Of a DNA stretch of 64,000 nucleotides, positions 11,080 to 23,399 are shown one piece after another (within the stretch, counting starts at the first letter, position 1; every line of letters begins with the position of its first letter). The stretch spans positions 66,061,001-66,125,000 of the forward strand of contig NC_088922.1 of NCBI RefSeq assembly GCF_038396675.1, written 5' to 3'. The notes below the pieces were generated by a model, which was not told the DNA's origin, searched no databases, and was given only the letters and a program-made list of their open reading frames with translations. The position numbers were made by a program, and so were the translations under genes. Source of the stretch: Hydra vulgaris (lineage: Eukaryota; Cnidaria; Hydrozoa; Anthoathecata; Hydridae).

Positions 11080-12060
11080 TTTTTCTTCTGATTTTCTGGT
11101 TCCTTTATAACTTTATCTGTCAATCTTCCTGTCCCATTTAATTTTTTTCCATCACTTAGTATTTTTCCCTACATACTTTGAAGCAAACTGCAGCATCGTG
11201 TACCTAATCGCTTTTGAACCTGGCCAACACATTCTAATTTTTCAATTTTTATTTCTTCGCCATATGGTTTAGAAGACTTGACTTTATTAAAAGATGATGT
11301 TTCACCATCACCAATATATGAAGTGTAACGCAAACCGCAATTTTTTACTGATCGAGAAAATATTAAAATTGCACCAGCAGCCTCCATAAAACCTTAAGAT
11401 TTTTTGTGATTCGCTTGGTAGGTATGATTTGTTTTCCTGTTCAGGTACCCTGATTTGTTTTTTTTTCCTTTTCACATGGTACGTCCCTTGCAATATTTGG
11501 ATAAAACTGCTGAGTCTTAACACTTTCCATTTTCTCTTAAAATTAAAAATACAGCACCGTTTAATGTCGAATACCCACGTTTTTGCCTTGTACCATCAAC
11601 TGAGACCTGGAAATTTGTAATGCTATTGTTATTAAAAGTATTGGTAGCAAGTAAACTCTAATTTTCTAAAACTGCATTGCTCATGCTTTCTGAAGCTGCG
11701 TTGTTATAAAAAGTATGTAATTTATAACTTATTAATTGATATCCAGGAAATGAAAATGGTGTTGGCATGTTCATTATGTTTGCAAATGTACGGATTCCCT
11801 GATAACCTTGACCAATATCACGAATAGCTATAACCATTTGATAATTAATGTAGCATACAGCTTTTCCTAAAGTAAATTTATTTTTTTCTGTGAGATTTTC
11901 AAATTCATATTTTCAGTCACAATTTGTGCAATTCAAATATAGAAGATACAAAAATCCCTTTCTCTTATGGAAATTATTTGATAAAGTTACTGTTTTCCTA
12001 CAATTAGGACAAAAAATAAATTTTACAAGCTCACTGAAGAATCGAAAAGTTTATTAAAAT
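11080..12060 (-). pseudogene. Mutator-like transposase remnant
   Basis: Reverse strand, several frames. Order from 12060 downward: zinc-ribbon-like 'FCPNCRKTVTL' and 'LYLNCTNC'; 'INYQMVIAIRDIGQGYQGI'; 'VSVDGTRQKRGYSTLNGAV' (about 11550-11610), whose D fits a DDE catalytic aspartate; 'MEAAGAILIFSRSV'; 'LRYTSYIGDGETSSFNKV' and 'KPYGEEIKIEKLECVGQVQK' (11190-11390); and 'LTDKVIKEP' near 11110. This order matches the Mutator-like transposase-domain proteins common in arthropods and cnidarians. Frameshifts at about 11390 and 11525 and stops between segments make it a pseudogene. TIRs were not found. Confidence 0.7.
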
Positions 12061-12780
12061 GTTATAATCATTGTTGTTACTAAACAAACTACTGCATTTT
12101 TTGTTTTGAGTTTTCTTTCACTTGAACGAGGTTATTCGAATTGCATGGTTTTATCATCAAGCTTTTTGTTTTTTGTAAATCTGTTACCTTTGAACTTCAT
12201 CTTTTTCTTTGCTTTTAAAGACTTTAGCATCTTAATACTAATATACTTAATAAATGTTTTTATAATTCTAAATAAAATAAATAAGAAACAACACCAAACA
12301 ATCAATTACTGTGTTTGTAGTTAGGTGTCTGTTTCACTTTAGAATTTGAAAATTGCAGTCGTGATTTAAGGAAAATAATGTGATTTTAGCTAATGAATTT
12401 AAGACATTTTATCAAAAAAAATTATTTGCAAAATTCGATTTGACCCCTGTTTAAAAACATAAATATATTACTAGAATTTTGGGCAAAACCAAATCTTGCA
12501 TGGCGTTGCTAAGGCGTTGCTAAGTGAATAAAATTATAACCGGTTTTTTAAAAATCTTATATCTCTTAATATTATTAAAAAAACTTATCAAAGTTATACA
12601 TATTTGAAACTAGAATTAAATTCTGCATATATTCAAAATAAAAATCCCAAAATCGTTTTTATGCTTTAGTTTAAATTAAAGGTCCTTAAATTAAAAATCC
12701 AACATATCTAACTCTAGTTCTTCAGTCTACTGAAGAACTAGACTTAGAAATTTAACTGGTACAAAATTTGCAATACATGC
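12061..12780. other. AT-rich interval with a perfect 14-bp hairpin
   Basis: No gene seen. Arms 12713-12726 and 12729-12742 (tctagttcttcagt/actgaagaactaga) form a perfect stem with a 2-nt loop. Confidence 0.5.
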
Positions 12781-13557
12781 AGCCATTTCATTTACATTAA
12801 TTTGGCAGTAGAATGATTGATATAGAAGGAAACAAATTGACTCTATATGCGTAAACTGCAAAAATCTCTCTTCAAATTATTTTTGAGGCACTTGAGGATG
12901 CTTAGTAAATAATGATTCGTTTAATTCATATTTTCTTCATATGTGGGAAATCCACGAGAGAATTGATCTGCAGATGAGATTTTAACAAATCCAATTTAGC
13001 TTTAACTTACTTTAAGTAGCTTATTATTATCAGCTATGTTTTTTTTTCTTTCACCTGCAACTCCAAATTTAAAAAATTCAGTTTTTCCATGGTGTCTGGG
13101 ATAAATCCCAAAATAATCAACCAGAGAGAGTTTGCTTGTTCATCATAATTTACCCTTTTATTGCTTATAGATGTTTTTATTTCTAACAAGGTATTTAAAA
13201 AATGTATTGCTAAGGAACTGGTCGAATAGAATTTATAACTTTTGTAAGAATTTTTATAACGTGTTCAAATGGCAATATATTACAGCACAGAGCTTCCTGG
13301 TGGATAATACAGTCGTCGGACATAAAGTTTGAAAATGATTCATCCTTCCTACAAAGGGCAATAAAACCTTTGTTTTTACCAAACAATGCTGGTGACCCAC
13401 CTGTGGTTTTCGCAGACAGCTTGTGCAAAGGCAAATTTATTGACTTGGCGTATGTTATTAATGTATCATAAAAATCCTCACCCCTTGCTTGTACTTTCAT
13501 AGTTAATATTTGCAATGCATCCTCTTTTACTGTGAAGTTACGAAATACCATTCTCAC
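12780..13557 (-). pseudogene. hAT-derived ZBED5/FAM200-like transposase fragment
   Basis: The open part (13210-13557, 115 residues) carries the second catalytic region of this hAT branch: 'TTGGSPALFGKNKGFIALCR' (family form DGAPAMxGKxxGF; here D is replaced by G) then 'CIIHQEALCCNILPFEHV' and 'VINSIR'. Downstream on the reverse strand (about 13000-13110) a damaged 'MEKLNFLNLELQVKEKK' matches the 'LNxLNLKLQGK' helix. No N-terminal zinc finger or dimerisation domain is present. Such sequence can be a transposon relic or a domesticated gene; the lost aspartate and stops favour a relic. Confidence 0.65.
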
Positions 13558-13964
13558 TATAACTGCTGACTGAAGTTCAATAATGAAATCTCAAGTATTG
13601 CGTAACTGTATTGTGTGAGTTTACTCATTCATAGTTGTGCTGTATGAACAAAAGTGCAATAACAATTGCTGTGTTAAAACTTTAAACAATTTTTATTATT
13701 ACTATTATTATTGTTGCAGCCGTAAAATATACATACAATATATACATACAATATATACATACAGCGAGCAGGGAAAGCACTCTACTATAAACAACCAGTT
13801 TTATAAGAAAGTAAAATAGAGTAGAAAGTTACTTTCTCAGGTAGTTCCTACCAGTATTTTGCTGATCTATGATATGGTTGGTTGTGTGTTGGAAAACAGT
13901 TTGGAACATATTCAAGCTTTATTTTAAGATATTGATCACGTGACAAGGAGTTAATGACTTTTGG
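13558..13964. other. Non-coding interval
   Basis: Contains a small triple repeat of atacatacaatat (13728-13762) and no recognised gene. Confidence 0.4.
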
Positions 13965-16900
13965 CTCACCCTAAATAGACATATGTAACACAAACAAAAA
14001 AGTCTGCTGTTGTCCTTTTGGGGGACAAAGTATATTCCCTTGTGTACCTAAAGCATAACAAATGTAATTCTTCTACTGACATCTAAGATGGATATTTCAC
14101 TTTGAATTTGATAAATAAAATTACTGCTTTTTTAAATATTTGACGAATGTATATGTGCCTCCGTCATCAAGTACATCAGTTTTTAGTATATAATGAATAA
14201 AATAAAAGTTTTAGCTAATAAAAAATTAGAAAATTTGCTTTTTATAACCATTTCACAAACATCTATAAATGTTGAGTTAAAATTACGAAATATAAATACA
14301 CCTAAATTATGAGCATTTAATAAATGACAACAAAATACCAGAACGTGCTAATTTATTATTTTTGGCATTTATTCCGGGAAACACTACTCAACAACCCATA
14401 ATGTGATATGTGTATGGTATTAATTGTTAGATTTTGTGTCTAAAAAATTAAAAATACCTGCAAAAACCAAGACACATGATGAATTTCGTGAATGTGTGTG
14501 CTTCCTTTGCATGAAGAAAAGTGACCAAGATTTTCAAAAAACTAGAGTATTACAGACCATTGGCCAATCATAGACTTTACCGATGCAAGAACAACTCTTA
14601 GATTTTGCATGAAGTGCAGATTTCTTATGATCAATTATGACAAAGGTGACAAAGAACTCCTATCCCAGCTCTATGTAATTTCAAGTCTATCACAATCAAA
14701 CCACTAACGAGGAAAAGTCTGCAACTGACTGCCTCATTTGCAGCATTGGAAGACTCCAACTGAATAAGCCTCATTTATTGCGAGCTGTTAGCCAACCCAG
14801 CACTTCAACAGGTCCACCTAGACCAGCTGCATCTGCCGTGAAAGAGTGTGTCAAATATCTCACAGTTCTTCATCATGGATACCCACACAATTGAACACCC
14901 AAAACAAGACATTTAAACTTGCAAAAACTTTTTCAATTTGCTGCTCTTCGAGCCTTCCTCAGTAATCAAAAACACTGTCCTCTCCTAGTGGAACAATTCG
15001 ACTAAGGAAAACGTCTGCCTATACAAAAATTTTTTGAAAGAAAGTAGGTATATAGCTATAGGCAAAGTATTACCACTGTGTTTTCCGTTATTTAGGTTAA
15101 TCTTTGCACTAGCCACCACTACCAAAAACCTTGACTACAGCTGGTCTTTTGCAAGTGCAATTAAATACTGGCTTATGAAATTCAAAAATGAGACAGCTGG
15201 CTACTACACTGAATCAAGTTGGTGCAGGCAGAGTTGTTGAGCCTTACTTTTCCCAAAAGTTTGCTGACAAAGGCAAAAGCTTTGATGATGTTTTCCCCAT
15301 TTCTTTGATTTCATTCATCCTTTGAAAAAACCGAAACAGAATCTGCCGCAAGACAAGTTGTGTATTGTATTGATGTAAAGGACCTTTGTTCGAAGATTGT
15401 TTAAGAGAGAAAAGTTTCTGCCAACCACCTTTTGAAATTTGACCTAGATGGTTCAAGAGGAAGTTTTTTGAAAATGATTGTGTGCATCATTGATCACAAC
15501 AAAGAAACAAAGAGCCCCGAGCAGAAAATTTTGCGGTTTGCATCAAGGACTGTTGCCAGAGACACTGGAGTTAAGCATTTACTCTTGATTCCAAATGTTG
15601 CAAGATGTTTTAAAAACTTACTTCAATGTCAAAAAACTATTTGATCTTGTTTAAGCAAAAAAGCTTCAATTCATTGTTAGGACTAATCTTATACTAGCCA
15701 ATATCATATGTGGCAAGCAAAACAGCAGCCAGCATCCTTGCTGCTGGTGTGAAGCTGAATTAGGCAAACTCAGTGACATTGGAGCCTTAAAAAACATTGG
15801 ATCTCCCTTAAAAGAGACTATCAAGCATATATCGGGAAGGGAGTAGACTCAAAGACAGCAAAGGATTTTAAAAACTCAGTTTATTCCTCCTTCTTCCCCC
15901 TCCTTCCCCCCTCCTGCCTCCATCCTTCTTGATTTACCAGATGATTAACTGGTTTAGAAACTACTTCCACCGATAGAATTGCACTTACTTCAAAGGGGTT
16001 GTGAACCATTCATTCAAAAGTCTTTGTCAAGTTTGGTGAGGAGCAAGTGAGTGCCCGGCCACTCTTCACATTGCTATTCAGCCCTACCAAAGTGGTGATG
16101 GCGGCCCGAAATGACTCCCTTTATAGAAATATTTCAAAAGTTCAACGAGGTGATATCTGCCTGCTTTGGAAACTTCCTTAATCCCAGCTACAAAGAAATA
16201 ATTGATTAGTTCAAAGAGTTATTTATGAAACCGCGAATTTCAGTGACGCCCAAAGTGCACACAGTCTTTTTCCGTGTGCCACATTTCATCCGCATTCACG
16301 GACAAAGTCTTGGAGATTTCATTGAACAGGCAACAGTGGCTTTACAAGCGAATTTCAAGGTGCACTGGCAAATATGCAAGAGACAACCAAGCCACCCTGA
16401 GTATGGTTATAATTTGCTCAATTGTGTTCTCAACTACAATTTTAAGCACTTGTAAAGTAGGACAAAAAGTCAAGTCTTGCTCAATAACCACAAAGTTATC
16501 AAGAAGTCATTAAAATACCAAAAGAAGAATATTTTAAAGAAAGAAGTATTATGTAGAAAAGCTTTGGAAAATTTTGTACATCATTTTGTTTCCTAGTAAA
16601 ATTGTTTATGTTTGTAATTTATTTTGTTGAAAGTATTAAAGTCCTTTAAGAAAAATGAATTTCAGCAAATATGTATTTTTTTCAATGTATTAGTGAAATA
16701 TTGCTTACAGGTATACTTAAAAGAGGCACATATACATTTGTCAAATATTTAAAAAAGCATTAGTTTTGGTGATCAAATTAAAATTAAAATTTCCGGCTTT
16801 TATGTCAGTAGAAGGTTTAAATTGTTTATGTTTTATGTATCCAAGAATATATATACTTTGTCCCCTCAAAAAGGCAACAACAGACTTTTTTGGTCATGAT

Positions 16901-17200
16901 TACTTTAAACAGGGTGTCTTGGTTGATATTTATCATAAGGGATGTGACCTTTTGGTAAATTTTTGGTATCTCCAGTTTCAATATAAAAAACAGGTGAACT
17001 TTTGATTGAAAGTAATTGAAAAGTTATTGGTTTTATTTAATTTTTGAAAAAGGTTACCCACCATGACCTTTGATTACACACTGGCTTCATATATGAGTGT
17101 ATTTTTTTTCTTCAAAAGTATATTAACCTGGGTCTCAAAAGAAACAGAATTTTATAGTGATTTTAAAACTTGTAATCTTTTCTACTGTAACATTATTACA
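13965..17200 (+). mobile_element. Long-TIR DNA element with unclassified protein (LGDFIEQAT family)
   Basis: The left inverted repeat (about 13965-14162) is matched in reverse complement at about 16723-16925; both include 'aaaaaagtctg' followed by 'ttgtc/ttgcc', and both end inward with 'aaatatttgac' and 'aatgtatatgtgcctc'. The right side extends another ~270 bp outward without a left partner, and that extension is itself repeated in inverted orientation to about 17460. The interior carries a decayed + strand protein. Terminal bases and target duplication could not be fixed. Confidence 0.65.
14460..16455 (+). pseudogene. Unclassified transposon protein, decayed
   Basis: Successive forward-strand frames give 'FRECVCFLCMKKSDQDF' (two CxxC-like pairs), 'TLRFCMKCRFLMINYDKGDK', 'DCLICSIGRLQLNKPHLLRA', 'NQVGAGRVVEPYFSQKF', 'FDLDGSRGSFLKMIVCIIDH' (15435-15500), 'CCWCEAELGKLSDIG', and finally 'KVHTVFFRVPHFIRI', 'GQSLGDFIEQATVAL' and 'LLNCVLNYN' (16225-16455). 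The cysteine-rich N-terminus and the C-terminal 'GxSLGxxxEQ' block are typical of uncharacterised repeat-encoded proteins I recall from Hydra and insects. At least six frame changes or stops are present. Transposase is inferred only from the flanking TIRs. Confidence 0.5.
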
Positions 17201-17460
17201 AAAAAAATATTGCAAACAAAATGTCATAAAAAGCGACCTTTTAAATTTTTAGTTAAAAATTGTTGTTTTTTGTATATAAAATTTAAGCCATTCATTTTTA
17301 TTTAAAACCATTATTATATCTAAAATCTCTATGAAATTCTGGTTCTTTTGAGACCCAGGGTCTGGTTCTTTTGACTTTTCAGTTTCTTTTAAACCAAAGT
17401 TCATCTATTTTTTACATTGGAAACTGGAGGTACAAAAAAGTCATGTCCCCAATCTATCAT
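16960..17460. repeat. Large imperfect inverted repeat
   Basis: 'ggtatctccagtttca...gaactttt' (about 16968-17010) and 'acctgggtctcaaaagaa' (about 17128-17145) recur in reverse complement at 17397-17440 and 17339-17356. The two arms face each other across about 130 bp, as in a head-to-head duplication of a transposon end. Confidence 0.65.
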
Positions 17461-17479
17461 TAATTAGATTGAATCAATG

Positions 17480-18110
17480 TATTAGTTTAAAAATTTGGAC
17501 AATATCGTATTCTAGTATCCGTACATCAAATTGGAAAAACATTATTAGAGAAAACCATTAAATGGTCACATTGCTGGCTCATGATCTTTAATACTGACAA
17601 GTGTAGAGTTATGCATACTGACCAAGAAAGAATAAAAGTTATCAAAACGAGACTATTTCATGCAAGGACCAGACTGCCTACCACTTGCAATCGAAGTTAC
17701 TCATTTAGGGAGATATCTTGGAGTTCTTATTTCGGATGATCTTAAATTTAATACTCAAGTTTCAGCAGATACAGTGAACACTAATCGCTCTTTAGGGAGG
17801 CTGTAAAAAACTTTTTGTAGCCGCAGCTGTGGAAAAAAATATAGACCACCATTGTGGAAAAAAATGAAGACCACCATTGTGGAAAAAAATGTAGACCACA
17901 TATGTTCGTCTTCACCTTGAGTACGGTATCCAAGCCGTACCAACGCGCAGATATAGAAGCGCTAAAAAAAGTTTAAAACCGTGCTACAAAAACAATTTCT
18001 GAGATTAAACATCGCGTCACCGAGTAGCAAAGAATTAGGTCTTACGACATTTGAATTGATGTATACAAAAACGTTCTAAGTCATAAAAACTATTTTTTCG
18101 GAGAACGAGA
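17480..18110 (+). pseudogene. Non-LTR reverse transcriptase, C-terminal remnant
   Basis: Broken + strand frames show 'IFNTDKCRVMHTDQE' (about 17585-17630), 'LGRYLGVLISDDLKFNTQV' (about 17707-17763), then 'KKVQNRATKTISEIKHRV' (about 17965-18020). This is the usual order after motif C in CR1/L2-type reverse transcriptases (FNxDKCKVMH, LGVxISxDLK, KVQxRATK). No catalytic core is left. A 28-bp motif, tgtggaaaaaaat plus agaccaccat, is inserted in three copies at 17828-17905. Confidence 0.7.
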
Positions 18111-18344
18111 AAAAACTTTTTAAATCCAAAATTATTACTTTAATAAATTCAAAAAAAATCTGGGTGCTTTTTGACATCTTTAAATATTAGATTTGTTAAA
18201 ATATATATCAAAGTTTGTGATATATATATGTGATATATATATGTACAAAAAGCTATTAAAAATCAAAGGTCAAACTATTACACATATTAAATCACACAAT
18301 GTATAAAAGGACCAATCACAATGTCTTTGTCAGACATCTCACTG
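18111..18344. other. AT-rich interval
   Basis: Contains gatatatatatgt repeated twice near 18218-18244 and no gene. Confidence 0.4.
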
Positions 18345-19260
18345 AATATCGTGTTCTTCTTCCCCGTCACTCGCCCCGTCGGTTGTTGGCAAGCTCATGA
18401 GTTCATCATAAAAATCACTAAACTCATCCGGAACATATTGCATTAGCTTCCTAACATCCTCCAGTTTTACTCTTTTTATCGGAACATTAACCAATGGGTA
18501 GCACACATTTTGCGGAAACTCGACGATGCGATGACGACTTGAGACATCTTTTAACTTTGGACCATCAGCCCATCAATGAGTGACCTACAGACAATTACAC
18601 CTGGAGAAGTCCCGTAAGTGAAGTGCTTTAGAGAACTTATTCCAAAACTTATCTTATCTTTAGCAGGAACTTTCTTTCTCCGTGTTTCTTCCAAAATGCA
18701 AGATTTTTTGTAGAATGTTGGCCACCACTTTTTAAAATCTACAATATCTTTTGTTGCAACTTCTTCAACAGTAAACTTACCAGTAGTTCTAGAAGTAATG
18801 ATAAGTTCAGTTATCTGGTGAACAGTGTACACCCTGTCATACCTTTTCAGTTTTCATTTTATTACCGCGAAGTCCAGGTCACAAGGTATGTGTGACCGGG
18901 ACTTCGTGTGACCTCTTATCGGGTTGTACTGCTCGATTCAATCAAACTGGCCAGTATCTGTGAGAGCCAAAAAGACTCTGTTTATTGCATTGTTTTTATT
19001 TTGCCCTCCGCAGTAATCTGAGTAGACATGGACTTCAGTAAACTGTGGAGGAGCAGACATTAGGTAATTGTACACAAAAGAGCACACCTCATCAGGGCTT
19101 TTTCTGGCTGTACCTTCATGGTACACATAAACATGACCTTTATTGCATTTCACACGTGAAAAATGAAGAGGTTAATAGATAGCTGTCTGAGGTAAAAAGT
19201 TTCTGAATGGTATCATCGGTAAAAGGATATTCGGCATGTAGTCAAATGCGATCGCTAAGA
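18345..19260 (-). pseudogene. DUF7869-like transposon protein remnant
   Basis: Reverse strand, from 19250 downward: 'FDYMPNILLPMIPFRNF', then 'KCNKGHVYVYHEGTARKSP', 'VHVYSDYCGGQNKNNAI' (18970-19030), a stop, 'YNPIRGHT' and 'HIPCDLDFAVIK' (18850-18920), 'RVYTVHQITELI', and a C-terminal acidic tail 'VPDEFSDFYDELM'. The order SDxCGGQNKN, xxPxRGHS, CDxDF is that of a protein family I recall as DUF7869, repeated in arthropod and cnidarian genomes. The aspartates in SDYCGG and CDLDF remain. At least two stops break the frame. Confidence 0.65.
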
Positions 19261-19452
19261 CATGCGGTTCATTTTGTTTTGTTTCCGGGTTGCTTTTATT
19301 TTGGAGTTTGTTGTGAAATAACATACGTAACATAATTATACATAACATACATAACGTAATTTAACAAGGTTGTCAAAGATTAACGTTAAATTAATAAATA
19401 ATGTTTCTTATCATAAAATCTAACAGTTTTCTTTTTTTCAAGTCTTATTATT

Positions 19453-19692
19453 CAGTAGCGTCGCTAGAGGTGTGTAGACCGCACCGAGTGACACCATAGC
19501 AAAGTGACACAGAAGGGTGACACCAAAATGAATAAAAAGCAAATATGCCAGAATTTTTTTTTTAATTTTTTTCTTTTTAGAAATTTTTAGGTGTAAAGAA
19601 TTTTTTTTAGTTTCACCCTTCAGCTGTTAGTTTGGAGGGGTGACACCAAAAGTTTACCGCTACGGGTGACACCTACCTCAGCGACGCCACTG
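19453..19692. mobile_element. hAT-type MITE, 240 bp
   Basis: Ends read cagtagcgtcgct...agcgacgccactg, inverted repeats of about 13 bp with one mismatch. Flanks ttattatt (19445-19452) and ttatcatc (19693-19700) agree at 6 of 8 positions, as expected for a decayed hAT 8-bp target duplication. Interior repeats gtgacacc several times and has no coding capacity. Confidence 0.8.
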
Positions 19693-19839
19693 TTATCATC
19701 GAGTACCTCTTTAAATGGTTAAATAAAATCTAACTAATTTTTTTTTATATAGTCAAAAATGGTTAAACAATATACAGTCAGTGATACACATAAATTTTTT
19801 AGTATAAATCTTGCTGTTAAGTTTAATACATGTCGATAT

Positions 19840-21400
19840 ATTTGTTGATATTAAGTATGAGGTGTTTTAATTTTTTTTTGAAGGTGGCAGGATTATTTAA
19901 CGCTTTAAGTTCTACATTTTTGGATACTATTTTGTTATAAAGGTTCGAACCCCTGAAGGAAATAGAGAATTGTGAGAATTTTTTTTTCTTTAGGCAATGT
20001 GAAGTTCCATGTTGCTCTTGTGATATATCTATTAGAGTTAACTTGAAAAAAGTTGTCTAAAAAATGCAATGGGACTAGTTTGAGATTGTATATAAGTACG
20101 ATAAGAATATTTTAAAAGATGTTGATTTGTAAAACATTTAGTGCATTCAAGGCTTTTATTAAGGGTTCAGCATGGTCGAGTTTATCTTTATTATTAATTA
20201 ATCTTGATGCATGTTTTTAAATTATATAAAGAGTACTCAATTTGGATTTGTGTGTACTTGCCCTTGAAATATTAGCCTACGTAAGATAACTTTCAATGTA
20301 AGAAAAATAGAGAGATTTCTTGAGGCAACATAAATTAAAATTTATAAAGTATTTTTATAAATTTAATTTTTATGAATTTAAATTCAATAAACACCAATAT
20401 TTTTTGAAATTTTGGTGTTTATTGAATTTACATGGGCTCTCGAAGATATATTTTCGTCAATAGCTATCAATTTCGCCAAAAAATTTAGTTATTTCTGTTT
20501 TTTCGATGTTTATCTTATCTATTTTTAGTGAAGGAAGTATATTTGGTATGTAATTTTTTCGTTTTTCGGAATAAAACAATATGTATTTTGTTTTTTCTGT
20601 ATTTAGTAATATCTTATTTAATTGAAACCAGATGTTTAATCTTTCAAACTCTTTGTTCATACATTTGTAGAGGTCTTTGATTGAGTTCGAGGAATAAAAT
20701 AAATCGGCATACATTATTACATCAGGTTTTTTGGAGGTTTTTGAAAGGTCTTTTAAATATAGGAGAAACAGAAGAGGTCCAAAATGGAACCTTGGGGGAC
20801 GCCGCACTTCATTATTAATATTTATGAATGTTTATAATCGTCTGAAATAACATATGGTTGCTTGGTGCTTAAGTAGTTTTTGAACCAGTTAACGGTGACG
20901 TTTTTAATCCCATAGCTTTCCATCTTTTTAAGTAAGATATTATGGTTAACAATGTCAAACGCTTTTGACAGGTCTATAAAGATGCCTAGAACATATTGTT
21001 TTTTACCGAAAGTAAAAGCTGTTTCAAATTCTTTTAATGTCTTGTCAAAATAATACAAGATTTTTTCATTTGATGGTGTTAGATAGGCTTTATAAGAATT
21101 AAAAATTGTTTACTGTAAAAATTATTTTTAGTTTTCTTTCAGAAGATCCATATAAAAGTATTTATCATTCGTTGTGCTTTTATTTTTAAGAAATTTATTA
21201 TACAGTTTTTGTTTGATTTTAGAGCTTTTTATAAGTGTTTTGTTCATCCAGGGATCAGCAAGTATTTTTGTTTTTATTTTTAATACTTCATTAGGACAAG
21301 CTTCATTAAAAAATCTCTTGAAATTTGTTTAAAAATAAATTACATTCTTCATTTCCATTTTGATTTTAATAAACATCACTCCAGTTCTCTATATATAGTT
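19840..21400 (-). pseudogene. Jockey/CR1-like reverse transcriptase, second family
   Basis: From the right: linker 'ILADPWMNKTLIKSS' and 'KQKLYNKFLKNKS' (about 21190-21270); RT motif A 'GIFIDLSKAFDIVNHN' (20950-21000); 'WFKNYLSTKQPYVI'; a break at about 20815; 'FHFGPLLFLLYLKDLS'; motif C 'MYADLFYSSNS', where the YADD box reads YADL so one catalytic aspartate is lost; then 'WFQLNKILLNTEKTKYILF'; and a C-terminal part to about 19850 including 'DHAEPLIKALNALNVLQINI' and 'ISFRGSNLYNKIVS'. This family differs from the copies at 8, 56 and 60 kb and is closer to the copy at 46-47.7 kb. Inactive. Confidence 0.8.
20382..20432. repeat. 17-bp hairpin inside the RT remnant
   Basis: aattcaataaacaccaa and ttggtgtttattgaatt form a near-centred perfect stem, probably a small palindromic insertion. 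Confidence 0.6.
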
Positions 21401-22107
21401 TGTTTGTTAGATTGTTTTTACTAAAAGTTGAAAGTTTGCGTTCATTTATTTTTATAATTTTGGGTAGATCATTTGGAATAACTTTCATATCTTTTATATT
21501 GGAAAATGATAACAAGTATCAGAAAAGGAAGTTGTCACTTCCTTTTCTGCTCATTATCTCCAAAACAAGTTTCGAAGGCCATAAACATTTTTGCACCGTC
21601 CACCTCTTTTTTTAAGAATATTATCTTAAACACAATCAGATCTATCTCGAAGCAATTCCGTTCCTTTTATTAGCTTTTATATGCAGTCTAAATATGCATT
21701 GATAATCACGTTTTAAATTTAACATTCTTAAATTATTATTTTGAGAATTATTTGTTTTTTGTAATTACATCCTAATAACCAGTTTTATCATTCATTCAAC
21801 TCAATTATAAAATAAATATAAAACAATCGTTTTATATTTATTTTATAATTTTTAATTATTTTAATGACAGATTGCTGTCATTAAAAATCATTAAAAAAAT
21901 TTTAAAGCTAAGGTAAATTATGAACTAGTTTTTAACTAATTTATTAGTTTTTAAAACACTTCGATTATGTTTCTAATATGGTTCTTACAACTTGGGAAAT
22001 TTAAAGTGATTTTAGGGTATTATTTTTATTTTCTGAAAGAATAATTTTTTCATCTCATGCAAGTAGACAACAGTTTTATAAATTTTGAAGTTTTTACAGA
22101 TTCCCAA
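21401..22107. other. AT-rich interval with small hairpins
   Basis: Hairpins at about 21517-21545 (agaaaaggaagt/acttccttttct) and about 21807-21845 (palindrome around acaatcgt). No gene found. Confidence 0.45.
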
Positions 22108-23399
22108 ATGTCTGGAGACCTGAGTGTAACATACACATGTATATGACATATTTTATATTGACCACGTATAGGTGATGTGTAGAAAAAATCTCCTAGCTCT
22201 ATTGCTTCATTTTGCGTCAATCTATTAATTTAAAGTTACGCGAGAAAACAGAGGTTAATCAATCAATCACTAAAACTGTACAGATTTTGGCGCAATATGA
22301 ACCAATAATCATAGCAACCTAAAAGTTTGTGTGCAAGCTCCTTAAGGATATAGGAGTCAGGTTTAAAATATACATATGAGTATCTTAGGGTAAAGTACTT
22401 CCCCATGGGGGAAGCACCCCACCTTGACTTCGGTTTTAATAGGGCTATTAACTTAAAGTAATTCCATGCATAATTAAATTGTATACTATTTTGTTACAAT
22501 TACATTCTTTCATTTTGAGAGAAGGTGGGGATTAGATATCGTCTCAAAATCTCTTCCCCTCCCTTATGCCCACCCAATAATTTATGTATTGTAGGATACT
22601 ATTTTTTTAATATTTTGGCCTAATTGAACTAGATCGAGTTAAGGATTTACTCTTTCTGGTAACAATCTAAACAATTTATCCATAGATAAAGTGTATATAA
22701 CCTTTACATATCGGAAGTAATGTACATTTGTACTCAACTTTCCAATATTAACATGTTTTATCTACCCTATAAGTTTTTGATTTGTTTAATCTTTTTTTTA
22801 CATCTTAACTATTTCATGCATTTATCATATTTATAAATCCATCAAGATGTCCAAATCAATCCATCAAGATTATCAAATCCAAACCAGTCAAGATGTCCAG
22901 TTAGGCTGCCAACCAGAGCTGACGTTATCAAGCACTTCCTCTATCTGAAAGAGAAGAATAGTCCAACTTCCTGTCTTTTAAGTAACAGCTTCGGGTAACT
23001 TTTTAAAAAGAACCTAACACAAATATAGTATGCTTTTTCAACTTTTTTTTCAAAGTAAGAAAAAATTGTTTTTTGCTTACTTTGAAATCATGAAAAAGGT
23101 AACAAGTCCAATCATGAAAAAACAGGTTTTTATCCATGGTTGGACCTGTTACCCTTCAAATGAATACATCAAAATATATTGATATATACTTGAACCTTAA
23201 GAAAAGCCAGCATAACAGTCAGAGAGGATATGCTCAATCACATGTGCAATTTGTGAGATCATTTTGTGGTTCCTTATCAATCTTTTTAAGGATAATTTTT
23301 TTTTATTTATGACAAATTAAATATTTTAAAAATTAGGATTTAATTTTCTTAGTAAGTTTTAAAACGATTTTTTATGATTAGGGCTGTTCTGACTGAGTG

